A stretch of DNA of 64,000 nucleotides from Microbacterium sp. H1-D42 (GTDB lineage Bacteria; Actinomycetota; Actinomycetes; Actinomycetales; Microbacteriaceae). Shown one piece after another: positions 36,952 to 44,696 of this stretch. The notes below the pieces were generated by a model. The model was given only the letters and a program-made list of their open reading frames with translations. It did not search any database and was not told where the DNA came from. The position numbers and the translations under genes are program-made. The first letter of the stretch is position 1. Each line of letters opens with the position of its first letter. The stretch covers positions 1,674,001 through 1,738,000 of the forward strand of contig NZ_CP093342.1 in assembly GCF_022637555.1 (NCBI RefSeq), in the 5' to 3' direction.

Positions 36952-36988
36952 CGGGTGCCGGCCCGCCGGCTGCGCCGGCGGGACCCGC
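36951..36988. terminator. Terminator hairpin between convergent parE and parC
   Basis: CCCGCCGGC (36962-36970) pairs with GCCGGCGGG (36974-36982) and an outer GCGGGT/ACCCGC pair (36951-36956 with 36983-36988) extends it. It fills the whole gap. Confidence 0.75.
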
Positions 36989-39427
36989 TCAGCCGATTGC
37001 GGTTCCGATGGAACCGATCATGGCATCCAGCGCCTGGCCGGATCCGTCGCGCTTCATGCCGGACTCCGGCAGCTGCCGCACGCTGCCATCGGTGCCGATC
37101 GCGCGCGGCTCGATGCCGACCCAGGCCAGGGTCAGGCGGTTCTCGCCCTTCAGGAATGCGTGACCGCGCACACCGCCGGTGGCGCGCCCCTTGCCGGGGA
37201 ACTCCGCGAACGCCGAGACCTTCGCGCGTCCTGAGTCCGCCCCCGCCAGCATCCCCTCGGAGCCCGAGACCGTCACCACGACGGCCTCCTCGGCCGAGGT
37301 GATGACGGTGAATGAGATCACCTCGGCGCCGGAGCCGAGCTTCATGCCTGCCATGCCGCCGGCAGCCGCGCCCTGCGGCCGAACATTCGCCGCCGAGAAG
37401 TGCAGCAGCTGGGCATCCGAGGTCACGAAGACGAGCTCGGCGTCGTCGGATGCCTTGGCAGCGCCGATCACGACGTCCTTCGGCTTCAGCCCGATGACCT
37501 CCACCTCGGGGCGCACGGCGAGAGCCGACGGTACGAACCGCTTGATGACGCCTTCCTTCGTTCCGAGCGCCACGGGGGTGTCATCGTCGAACCGGATCAG
37601 GGTGACTACCTGCTCCTTGCGGTCGGTGAGACCGAGGTAGTCGGCGATGCGCACGCCGGCCCCGAGGCCCACCGAGGTGGCGGGCACAGCGGGGATGTCG
37701 ACGGGGCTGAACCGCACGACGCGCCCTGTGCTGGTGACCGCGCCGATCTCGCTGCGTGTGGTGGTCTCCAGACGCGCTACGATCGCGTCGTGCTTGCTGC
37801 GGCGCGCCGGCGTGGTGATCGTGGTCCCCGGCTCGAGGTCTACGCGCACGGCGCGCCCCGTCGTCGACAGCAGCACCGTGGTGGGGGCGTCAGCCAGTTG
37901 AAGCTCGGCGACCGACTTCGTCGTGCGGGCCTTCGGGGGAGCGGCGTTCAGGAGCAGCGTGCGGCGGTGCGTGCCGAACTGCTCGGCCACGGCATCCAAC
38001 TCCTGCGCGACCTGCGCGCGGATCAGCCCTGGGTCGCCAAGCAGTCGCTCGAGCTCGGCGATCTCGGCGAGCAGCTTGTCACGCTCGGTCTCCAGCTCCA
38101 GCAGCGAGAACTTCGTCAGGCGCCGCAGGCGCAGCTCTAGGATGTACTCGGCCTGGACATCGTCGAGGTCGAAGACCTGCTTCAGCCGCTCCCGTGCGGC
38201 CTCCGAGTCGTTCGAAGAGCGGATGACCTGGATGACCTCGTCGATGTCGAGGATGGCCAGCAGCAGGCCCCGCACCAGGTGCAGGCGCTCATTGCGACGC
38301 GCGAGACGGTACTGGCTGCGCCGGGTGACGACCTCGACGCGGTGCTGCAGATAGACCCGCAGCAGCTCCTTGAGTCCGAGCGTGCGCGGCTGCCCTTCGA
38401 CGAGGGCGACGTTGTTGATCGAGAACGAGTCCTCGAGCGGTGTGTAGCGGAACAGCTGCTCGAGCACCGCGGCCGGGTCGAAGCCGGTCTTGACCGTGAC
38501 CACCAGACGCAGGCCGTGCTTGCGGTCGGTGAGATCCTGCACGTCGCTGATGCCCTGCAGCTTCTTCGCGTTGACCGCGTCCTTGAGCTTCTCGATGACG
38601 CGCTCAGGCCCCACCTGATATGGCAGCTCGGTGACGACGATGCCGGTGCGCCTGGGGCCGAGAGATTCGATCGAGGTCTTGGCGCGCAGCTTGAAGGCGC
38701 CGCGCCCGTTCTCGTAAGCGTCCTTCACGCCGTCAAGGCCCATCAAGATCCCCCCGGAGGGGAAGTCGGGGCCTGGCACGAACTCCATCAGGTCGGCGGT
38801 GGTCGCGTCCGGGTTCTCCAGCAGGTGGATGGCGGCCGCGACGACCTCGATGAGGTTGTGCGGCGCCATGTTCGTCGCCATGCCCACCGCGATGCCGCTG
38901 GCACCGTTGACGAGCAGATTGGGGAATGCGGCAGAGAGCACGGCCGGCTGCTGGAACTGCCCGTCGTAGTTCGGCACGAAGTCGACGACGTCCTCGTCGA
39001 GGCTCTCGGTCATCGCCAGAGCGGATGCTGCCAGTCGAGCCTCCGTGTACCGCGAGGCGGCAGGGCCATCATCGAGCGATCCGAAGTTGCCGTGCCCGTC
39101 GACGAGCGGCACTCGCAGCGCGAAGTCCTGAGCAAGGCGCACCAGTGCGTCGTAGATCGCGGAGTCGCCGTGCGGGTGCAGCTTTCCCATCACCTCGCCG
39201 ACGACGCGGGCGCTCTTGACATGTCCGCGATCAGGACGAAGGCCCATCTCGGCCATCTGGTAGAGGATGCGTCGCTGCACCGGCTTGAGGCCGTCACGGG
39301 CGTCCGGCAGAGCGCGCGAGTAGATCACCGAGTAGGCGTACTCGAGGAACGATCCCTGCATCTCCTGTGACAGGTCGATGTCCTGGATGCGCTCGGGGAC
39401 GGACTCGGACGGCGGGGTCTTCGGCAT
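36989..39427 (-). CDS. parC: DNA topoisomerase IV subunit A (GyrA/ParC type)
   Basis: An 812-residue breakage-reunion subunit. The active-site tyrosine is Y127 ([10 protein letters not shown]). The quinolone-determining region reads [17 protein letters not shown] with S89 and D93, the residues associated with drug sensitivity. The C-terminal half has beta-pinwheel repeats. A GyrA-box-like motif (QRRGGKG) is not evident, consistent with a ParC role. It partners parE, with which it converges. Confidence 0.93.
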   Translation of the reverse strand: MPKTPPSESVPERIQDIDLSQEMQGSFLEYAYSVIYSRALPDARDGLKPVQRRILYQMAEMGLRPDRGHVKSARVVGEVMGKLHPHGDSAIYDALVRLAQDFALRVPLVDGHGNFGSLDDGPAASRYTEARLAASALAMTESLDEDVVDFVPNYDGQFQQPAVLSAAFPNLLVNGASGIAVGMATNMAPHNLIEVVAAAIHLLENPDATTADLMEFVPGPDFPSGGILMGLDGVKDAYENGRGAFKLRAKTSIESLGPRRTGIVVTELPYQVGPERVIEKLKDAVNAKKLQGISDVQDLTDRKHGLRLVVTVKTGFDPAAVLEQLFRYTPLEDSFSINNVALVEGQPRTLGLKELLRVYLQHRVEVVTRRSQYRLARRNERLHLVRGLLLAILDIDEVIQVIRSSNDSEAARERLKQVFDLDDVQAEYILELRLRRLTKFSLLELETERDKLLAEIAELERLLGDPGLIRAQVAQELDAVAEQFGTHRRTLLLNAAPPKARTTKSVAELQLADAPTTVLLSTTGRAVRVDLEPGTTITTPARRSKHDAIVARLETTTRSEIGAVTSTGRVVRFSPVDIPAVPATSVGLGAGVRIADYLGLTDRKEQVVTLIRFDDDTPVALGTKEGVIKRFVPSALAVRPEVEVIGLKPKDVVIGAAKASDDAELVFVTSDAQLLHFSAANVRPQGAAAGGMAGMKLGSGAEVISFTVITSAEEAVVVTVSGSEGMLAGADSGRAKVSAFAEFPGKGRATGGVRGHAFLKGENRLTLAWVGIEPRAIGTDGSVRQLPESGMKRDGSGQALDAMIGSIGTAIG

Positions 39428-39509
39428 GGACTTCCTGCTGGTCGCTCGGGGCGGGCTCGCGGCCGCTCACAGCGGACCGCGTCGGGATGCCTGTGAAAGA
39501 CTGACCCGG

Positions 39510-40631
39510 ATGCCTCTCATGCTACCGTCCGCCCTTGATTCGCCGCGAAACATCACCGGGGTGGCGCCCCACCTGCTGGCCGCGCTGCGCGGAGAATCCG
39601 ACGAGCTCGCCCGGGCGAGATCAGTCGTGCTGGTGGTCGTGGACGGACTGGGGGCGATCCCGCTGCGAGCGCACGCCGGGCATGCGCGCACGCTGAGCTC
39701 GGCGATGGCGAAGAAGGACGTCGGTGGCGCGGTCTTCCCGACCACCACGGCGGCCGCGCTGACCAGCCTGCTCACCGGCGCAGCCCCGGGCGTGCACGGG
39801 CTGGTGGGCTACCGTGTGCGGCATCCGGAGCAGGACGTACTCGTCAACCAGCTCACGGACTGGGACCGCATCGACCCGCTCACCTGGCAGGCCGCTCCCA
39901 CGGTGTTCGAGCAGGCGACGGCGGCAGGCAACGCGGCCTTCGTGATCGGCTTCGCCGGGCACGCCCGCAGCGGCTTCACCCGCGCCACGCTCCGCGGCGG
40001 CGAGTTCCACCCCGCGGGCTCACCCCCTGACCGCATCGCGCTGGCGTACGAGCTGGCGGATGCCAACGACGGCGCGATCGTGTACTGCTATCTGCCCGAG
40101 GTCGACAAGGCCGGCCACAAGCACGGCGTCGACTCACCGGAGTGGGTCGCAGCGCTGGAAGACATCGACGCGGCGCTGTCGCAGCGCGTCCCGGACGGCG
40201 TGGGGGTGCTCGTCACGGCCGATCACGGAATGGTCGATGTGCCTCCGCACCGGCAGCTGGTGCTGGACGCCGCCGGCGGCTGGCACGATGGCATCCGGCA
40301 CATCGGCGGCGAGCCGCGAATGATGCACGTCTACACCGAGCCGGACATCGACCAGGGCGCCCTGCTGGCGCGCTGGCGGCGTGATCTGGAGGGCTTCGCC
40401 GATGTGGTCAGCCGCACCGAGGCGATCGACGCAGGGCTGTTCGGCCCGCTCGTGTCGGATGCTGCGCGTGGGCGGATCGGTGACCTGATGGCCATCGCAC
40501 GGTCGAACGTCGCGTTGTACGACGGTGCGGCGGAGGATCAGCGCGGACGCGGCATGGTCGGCCAGCACGGCGCGCTCACGCCGGAGGAGTGGCGCGTGCC
40601 GTTCATCAAGCTGGGCGCCTTCCGGCGCTGA
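39510..40631 (+). CDS. Alkaline-phosphatase-superfamily nucleotide pyrophosphatase/phosphodiesterase
   Basis: A 373-residue protein of the type I phosphodiesterase/nucleotide pyrophosphatase family. Metal-binding motifs are VVVVDGLGAIPL (first Asp), nucleophile Thr in VFPTTTAAALTSLLTG, YLPEVDKAGHKHGVDS, and VLVTADHGMVDVP. No signal peptide is seen, so it is probably cytoplasmic. The substrate is unknown. The ATG at 39510 is used; 39519 is an alternative. It converges with sepH. Confidence 0.87.
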   Translation: MPLMLPSALDSPRNITGVAPHLLAALRGESDELARARSVVLVVVDGLGAIPLRAHAGHARTLSSAMAKKDVGGAVFPTTTAAALTSLLTGAAPGVHGLVGYRVRHPEQDVLVNQLTDWDRIDPLTWQAAPTVFEQATAAGNAAFVIGFAGHARSGFTRATLRGGEFHPAGSPPDRIALAYELADANDGAIVYCYLPEVDKAGHKHGVDSPEWVAALEDIDAALSQRVPDGVGVLVTADHGMVDVPPHRQLVLDAAGGWHDGIRHIGGEPRMMHVYTEPDIDQGALLARWRRDLEGFADVVSRTEAIDAGLFGPLVSDAARGRIGDLMAIARSNVALYDGAAEDQRGRGMVGQHGALTPEEWRVPFIKLGAFRR

Positions 40632-40634
40632 ACG

Positions 40635-41660
40635 TCAGTCGTCGGTGCGTGCGCCGAAGACGATCTCGTCCCAGCTCGGCATCGCGTTGCGGCGCTTGCG
40701 GCGAGCAGTGCTCGCTTCGGCCGGCTCCGCGTGGGGCTCGGGGTCCGGCTCCTCGTCGGCCGGCTCGTCGAGTGCATCGAAGAGGGCGATGGGTGAGCTC
40801 TCGTCGCCGTCCTCGTCCTCGATCACCGGTGCCGACTCGCGCTGTCCTCGACGACGGCGAAGCGCCTCGAGCAGGTCAGCGGTCTCTGCGCTGGTCTGGT
40901 GCTCGTCGGGTGCGCGCCGCGCTGCAGCCGCCTGCGCAGCAGCGCTGGAGTGTGCGGGCTCGGCGACTTCATCGCTCTGCTCCTCGGGCGGGGGGAGCAG
41001 CCGAGGGCCGAATGCGGCGGAGTCGAAGCGGCTGTCGTCCTTGTACGGCGAGACGCGCTCGGCATCCACCGCACGCAGGCGGGGGATGAGTCCGTCGGGA
41101 AGCGACCCCTGGCGGGAGAGCTGCGTGGCGTCGGCGTTGGACGGCGACAGCGTGCTGCGCCGCGGATCGAAGGTCCACCTGGCGTCGTGCGCGACCTCGT
41201 TCGCGGTGAACTCGAGCTTGACGGTCCAGCCGGACTCGTCCTTCCAGCTGGCCCAGCGCTCCTCGGTCGCGGCGAGGTCGGCAAGCTTGGCCCGCACGGC
41301 GGTGCCGAAGGTGGGCTGCGCGTCTGGCTCGACATCGCTGCCGATCAGCACGGGCACCGCAAGCGCCTGGTTCACGATGTGCTCGCGCTCAGCCAGCACT
41401 GGACCCTCGAAGCGTGCGACGTCCGATTCGCTCACGCCGAGCAGGGCGGCGACCTCGGCGGCCGAAAGACCGGCGCGGATCTGAGCTTGGATGTCGCGTG
41501 GGCTCGCAGCGAGGCGAGCGGCCGCCGGCTCTGTCTGGCGGGTCGCCCGTCGCACCTCGCGGTGCAGCACGTCGTCGATGGGAAGCGCGAAGCGCTGCCC
41601 GGACTCGGTGGCGAGGACGAGGACTCCCGCTTCTGTTCCGACGATGGTGACGTTTTCCAT
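40635..41660 (-). CDS. sepH: Septation protein SepH
   Basis: A 341-residue protein. The N-terminal DUF3071 domain (MENVTIVGTEAGVLVLATESG, shown by its start MENVTIVG) carries a helix-turn-helix (IQAQIRAGLSAAEVAALLGVS) and the ERWASWKDESGWTVKLEF segment typical of SepH. The C-terminal half is acidic and disordered, ending in RRNAMPSWDEIVFGAR, a conserved tail. In Streptomyces and mycobacteria SepH binds and stimulates FtsZ assembly at division sites. GAGGGG precedes the ATG at 41660. Confidence 0.9.
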   Translation of the reverse strand: MENVTIVGTEAGVLVLATESGQRFALPIDDVLHREVRRATRQTEPAAARLAASPRDIQAQIRAGLSAAEVAALLGVSESDVARFEGPVLAEREHIVNQALAVPVLIGSDVEPDAQPTFGTAVRAKLADLAATEERWASWKDESGWTVKLEFTANEVAHDARWTFDPRRSTLSPSNADATQLSRQGSLPDGLIPRLRAVDAERVSPYKDDSRFDSAAFGPRLLPPPEEQSDEVAEPAHSSAAAQAAAARRAPDEHQTSAETADLLEALRRRRGQRESAPVIEDEDGDESSPIALFDALDEPADEEPDPEPHAEPAEASTARRKRRNAMPSWDEIVFGARTDD

Positions 41661-41767
41661 GCCAATGCCCCTCTGATGGGTGTGCATTCATGGTGTCATG
41701 GCCACCCGTGCGGGGCCGGGAATAACGCGGGCGTGCCGCGAGTTTTCCCGTGCGAACACGACTGCAT

Positions 41768-41796
41768 TTGCGAAATGCGCCGCAGTCATGCAAACT
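41768..41796 (+). promoter_or_regulatory. Possible promoter of the DUF4193 gene
   Basis: TTGCGA (41768-41773) and CAAACT (41791-41796) with a 17-base spacer sit in the 208-bp divergent gap between sepH and the DUF4193 gene. Only a moderate match to the -35/-10 consensus. I see no other feature in this gap. Confidence 0.3.
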
Positions 41797-41868
41797 ATGG
41801 CCGCCGCTCACCCGAAAACGGCACTTCATCACCCACCCACTCGTACCACGGAAGTGGAGATCCACCGC

Positions 41869-42162
41869 ATGGCAACCGACTACGACGCCCCCCGCAAGAG
41901 CGAAGACGACTCCGAGTCGATCGAAGCACTGAAGGAGCGTGTGCCGAACACCCAGTCCGGCGCTGGCGACGTCGAGGACTCTGATAACCCCACGGGTTTC
42001 GAGCTCCCCGGTGCGGACCTTTCCGATGTGGAGCTCGACGTCGTCGTGCTCCCGGCCCAGCAGGACGAGTTCACCTGCATGAGCTGCTTCCTCGTGAAGC
42101 ACCGCTCGCAGCTCGACCACGAAGGCCCTGAAGGTCCCATCTGCAAGGAGTGCGCCGCCTGA
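41869..42162 (+). CDS. DUF4193 zinc-ribbon protein
   Basis: A 97-residue acidic protein with a C-terminal C4 zinc site (FTCMSCFLVKHRSQL ... ICKECAA). It belongs to DUF4193, conserved in nearly all actinobacteria beside DUF3093 and dut (the mycobacterial counterpart lies near sigA). Function is unknown; an RNA-polymerase- or nucleic-acid-binding role is often suspected. Start at MATDYDAPRK; the open frame extends 63 codons upstream but is not protein-like. Confidence 0.92.
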   Translation: MATDYDAPRKSEDDSESIEALKERVPNTQSGAGDVEDSDNPTGFELPGADLSDVELDVVVLPAQQDEFTCMSCFLVKHRSQLDHEGPEGPICKECAA

Positions 42163-42179
42163 CGCATCCCTGACACGTC

Positions 42180-42207
42180 CGCGCCCCGGCCTCACGGCTG
42201 GGGCGCG
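42180..42207 (+). terminator. Rho-independent terminator after DUF4193
   Basis: A 12-bp stem with one G-U pair (42180-42191 with 42196-42207), loop TCAC, followed by TTCTGTTTT, the clearest T-rich tail in the window. Confidence 0.85.
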
Positions 42208-42222
42208 TTCTGTTTTCCGGGG

Positions 42223-42708
42223 TCAGGCGGGTGCGTCGGCTGCTGCGACGCGAGCAGCGCGGATCGCCGCGGCCAGCCGGTCGGGTGTGCGCGTCGAGAT
42301 GGTCCAGCTGTTCATCGGGTCGTCCGGGTCCGTGACCGGCACGACCACGACGCCGTCAGCTCCGCCGCGCAGGAAGTTCCAGCCGTCACGGGCTATGTCG
42401 CGGGTGCGCCGATTGCGGGCATCCTCACCGGTGAAGTCCTCTGGCTCACCGAGCCAGCGCGCGTCGATGTGCGCACGACCGACGCGCAGCACGGTGCCAG
42501 CTACCCGCACGGTGGGGGAGAGCACGATGCTGAGCACGACGAGCACCAGCGACACCGCCGCTCCGATGAACAGCGCCGCGTTCGAGCTGATCGGGGTGAA
42601 CACCAGCGAGACCATGGGCCCTGCGAGGGCGATCGTCACCAGCATCCACAGACTCGGGGTCAGTCGCTCGCGGTAGATCTCACGCGCGTCGCGTTCGGTG
42701 TTCTGCAT
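42223..42708 (-). CDS. DUF3093 membrane protein
   Basis: A 161-residue protein with two adjacent transmembrane helices near residues 20-65 (PSLWMLVTIALAGPMVSLVF; ALFIGAAVSLVLVVLSIVLS), followed by a small cytoplasmic domain rich in beta strands (VRVAGTVLRVGRAHIDARWL). DUF3093 is an actinobacterial family always found beside dut. The start is MQNTERDAR at 42708, or MRLMQ at 42717. Only 12 or 3 bases separate it from the divergent dut start. Confidence 0.9.
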   Translation of the reverse strand: MQNTERDAREIYRERLTPSLWMLVTIALAGPMVSLVFTPISSNAALFIGAAVSLVLVVLSIVLSPTVRVAGTVLRVGRAHIDARWLGEPEDFTGEDARNRRTRDIARDGWNFLRGGADGVVVVPVTDPDDPMNSWTISTRTPDRLAAAIRAARVAAADAPA

Positions 42709-42714
42709 TAGCCT
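42709..42714 (+). promoter_or_regulatory. -10 box for leaderless dut
   Basis: TAGCCT six bases before the GTG at 42721; no ribosome-binding site can fit. It overlaps or abuts the divergent DUF3093 start codon. Confidence 0.5.
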
Positions 42715-42720
42715 CATGGG

Positions 42721-43170
42721 GTGACTCATTCCGTTGCCGTTCCCATTATCGCCGCGAACGTCCCGTTCTACGCACACCCAGGAGACGCCGGCGCCGACCT
42801 GGTCTCGACCGAGGCCGTGCGCCTCGAGCCAGGGGAGCGGGCGCTGATCGGCACCGGTGTGCGCATCGCGCTGCCAGAAGGACATGCCGCCTTCGTGGTG
42901 CCGCGCAGCGGCCTGGCGGCGAAGCACGGGATCACCGTGGTGAACTCGCCCGGCACGGTCGATGCCGGCTACCGCGGCGAGATCAAGGTGACCCTGCTGA
43001 ACACCGACAGCAAGGAAGCGTACGATGTGGCGGTCGGTGATCGGATCGCGCAGCTGATCGTGATGCCCGTCGTCCAGGCCCGCTTCGAACCCGTCGAGGT
43101 GCTCCCGGACAGCGTCCGCGGCGACGGCGGCTTCGGATCGACCGGCTATACCCAGGGAAAGAGCGAATGA
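42721..43170 (+). CDS. dut: dUTP diphosphatase (deoxyuridine triphosphatase)
   Basis: A 149-residue trimeric dUTPase converting dUTP to dUMP. All five motifs are visible: HPGDAGADL, PRSGLAAKHG, VNSPGTVDAGYRGEI, GDRIAQLIV and the C-terminal RGDGGFGSTG that closes over the active site. The GTG start at 42721 appears leaderless. Its stop overlaps the DUF3710 start (ATGA). Confidence 0.97.
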   Translation: MTHSVAVPIIAANVPFYAHPGDAGADLVSTEAVRLEPGERALIGTGVRIALPEGHAAFVVPRSGLAAKHGITVVNSPGTVDAGYRGEIKVTLLNTDSKEAYDVAVGDRIAQLIVMPVVQARFEPVEVLPDSVRGDGGFGSTGYTQGKSE

Positions 43171-43754
43171 CTGAAGAGATCGAACCCACGCTGAAGTCCG
43201 CACCGTCGGACCGTGCCACGGCGGGACCGTTCGACGACGCCGAGGCCAACCCGGTCCGGCCGTACATCGACCTCGGCGGCATCAAGGTGCTGCCCCGCGA
43301 GGGACTGAACCTGCGTCTCGAGGTCGAGGAGCAGAGCAAGCGCATCGTCGCGGTGGGCCTCGACTACGCAGCATCGTCGCTGCAGGTGCAGCCGTTCGCG
43401 GCGCCCCGCACGCGCGGACTGTGGGACGAGACCCGCGTGCAGCTTCGCGACCAGATCCGCACTCAGGGCGGGCGTGTCGAAGAGCGCGAGGGACCGCTCG
43501 GCAAGGAGCTGCTGGCCGAGGTGCCGGCGACTGCCGCAGAGGGATCCGGCATGCGCCTGGCGCGCTTCGTCGGCGTCGACGGCCCACGCTGGTTCCTGCG
43601 TGGCGTGATCGGCGGCGAGGCGGCGTCTGACCCGGCGGCCGCAGAGCAGGTCGAGGATCTATTCCGCTCGATCGTCGTCGTGCGAGGTGGATCGCCCATG
43701 CCGCCGCGCGACCTGATCCCGCTGAAGATGCCGTCCACGCCGGGCGCGGCGTGA
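43167..43754 (+). CDS. DUF3710 protein
   Basis: A 195-residue soluble protein of the actinobacterial DUF3710 family (PYIDLGGIKVLPREGLNLRLE; VQPFAAPRTRGLWDE; FVGVDGPRWFLRGVIGG). Conserved between dut and DUF3159 but of unknown function. Overlaps both neighbours by 4 bases, so dut-DUF3710-DUF3159 is one translationally coupled unit. Confidence 0.92.
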   Translation: MTEEIEPTLKSAPSDRATAGPFDDAEANPVRPYIDLGGIKVLPREGLNLRLEVEEQSKRIVAVGLDYAASSLQVQPFAAPRTRGLWDETRVQLRDQIRTQGGRVEEREGPLGKELLAEVPATAAEGSGMRLARFVGVDGPRWFLRGVIGGEAASDPAAAEQVEDLFRSIVVVRGGSPMPPRDLIPLKMPSTPGAA

Positions 43755-44527
43755 CCGGACACGCCCCGGAGCCGTCCGAGGGTTCCGCCCCGGAGCCGTC
43801 CGAGGGTTCCGCCCCGGAGCCCTCCGACCAGGCGACGCCGAGCGACGCCAGCGCAGCTGAGGTGTTCGGCGCGGCGCTGGGCTCGGCCGCGCGGCGCGCC
43901 GGCATCGACCCCGATGCTGAGCAGACGACTGGCCACATGGTCTGGCAGGTCATCGGCGGGTGGCGCGGCGTCATGGAGTCCGTGCTGCCGCTTCTGATCT
44001 TCATCGTCACGTACACGACCACGAACCACCTGGTGCTCTCGCTCGGGCTGTCCGTCGGCATCGCCGCGGTCTTCACGATCGTGCGCCTGGTGATGAAGTC
44101 GCCGCCGGTGGCCGCGTTCTCGGGCCTGTTCGCCGCTGTCATCGCCGCGGGGCTGCCGCTGTTCACCGGCCGAGCCGAGGACCAGTTCGTCGTCGGGTTC
44201 ATCACCAACATCGTCTACGGTTCGGCGTTCCTCATCTCAGCGCTGGTCCGATGGCCGATCATCGGCCTTGTCGTCGGCTTCCTCGTCGGAGAGGGTGTGG
44301 CGTGGCGTCAGGATGCCCGCAAGTGCCGGACCTTCACCTGGCTTTCGGTGGCCTGGGCCGCGCTGTTCCTGCTGCGGCTCGGCCTGCAGCTGCCGTTCTA
44401 CTACTCCGGCGATGTCGCCACACTCGGCACGGTGAAGCTCGTGATGGGCATCCCGCTGTTCGCCTCGCTGCTCGCGGTGACCTGGCTCGTGACACGCCGT
44501 CTCTACCCCCGCCGCGAACAACGCTGA
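43751..44527 (+). CDS. DUF3159 membrane protein
   Basis: A 258-residue protein. The N-terminal ~30 residues contain an eight-residue tandem repeat (APEPSEGS) encoded by a perfect 24-bp DNA repeat. Residues ~70-255 hold five or six hydrophobic segments matching DUF3159 (GGWRGVMESVLPLLIFIVTY pattern; YGSAFLISALVRWPIIGLVV). Family function is unknown. The GTG start overlaps the DUF3710 stop. Confidence 0.9.
   Translation: MTGHAPEPSEGSAPEPSEGSAPEPSDQATPSDASAAEVFGAALGSAARRAGIDPDAEQTTGHMVWQVIGGWRGVMESVLPLLIFIVTYTTTNHLVLSLGLSVGIAAVFTIVRLVMKSPPVAAFSGLFAAVIAAGLPLFTGRAEDQFVVGFITNIVYGSAFLISALVRWPIIGLVVGFLVGEGVAWRQDARKCRTFTWLSVAWAALFLLRLGLQLPFYYSGDVATLGTVKLVMGIPLFASLLAVTWLVTRRLYPRREQR
43763..43829 (+). 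repeat. 24-bp tandem repeat inside the DUF3159 gene
   Basis: Two exact 24-bp units (43763-43786 and 43787-43810) and a partial third with one change, encoding APEPSEGS repeats. Copy number could vary between strains without changing frame. Confidence 0.85.
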
Positions 44528-44545
44528 ACGTTCACCTTCTGATAG

Positions 44546-44569
44546 ATTTATCTTGACATCAAGATAAAT
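44546..44569. promoter_or_regulatory. 24-bp perfect palindrome upstream of aconitase (MarR/TamR-like operator)
   Basis: ATTTATCTTGA-CA-TCAAGATAAAT is an 11-bp inverted repeat with a 2-bp centre, in an otherwise GC-rich 169-bp gap before acnA. It contains a TTGACA. It resembles TCTTGA-n2-TCAAGA operators of MarR-family regulators such as Streptomyces TamR, which controls aconitase genes. The binding protein is inferred, not seen in this window. Confidence 0.7.
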
Positions 44570-44696
44570 TTCGCACTTTCGCCGAGACTCGGCGCGGCGC
44601 ACACTGGTAAGGCACACCTTGCTAGCCGCGACGCGCCCTCGGCGAGCAAGATGGATGTGCCTGTCGCTTCCATCCGAGTCAGAAGGAGACGGATTC

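Noticed and set aside
44605..44625. Possible iron-regulator (IdeR/DtxR) box, AAGG-CACA-CCTT, before acnA
   Set aside because: The match to the 19-bp consensus is poor once aligned; only the short AAGG/CCTT arms fit.
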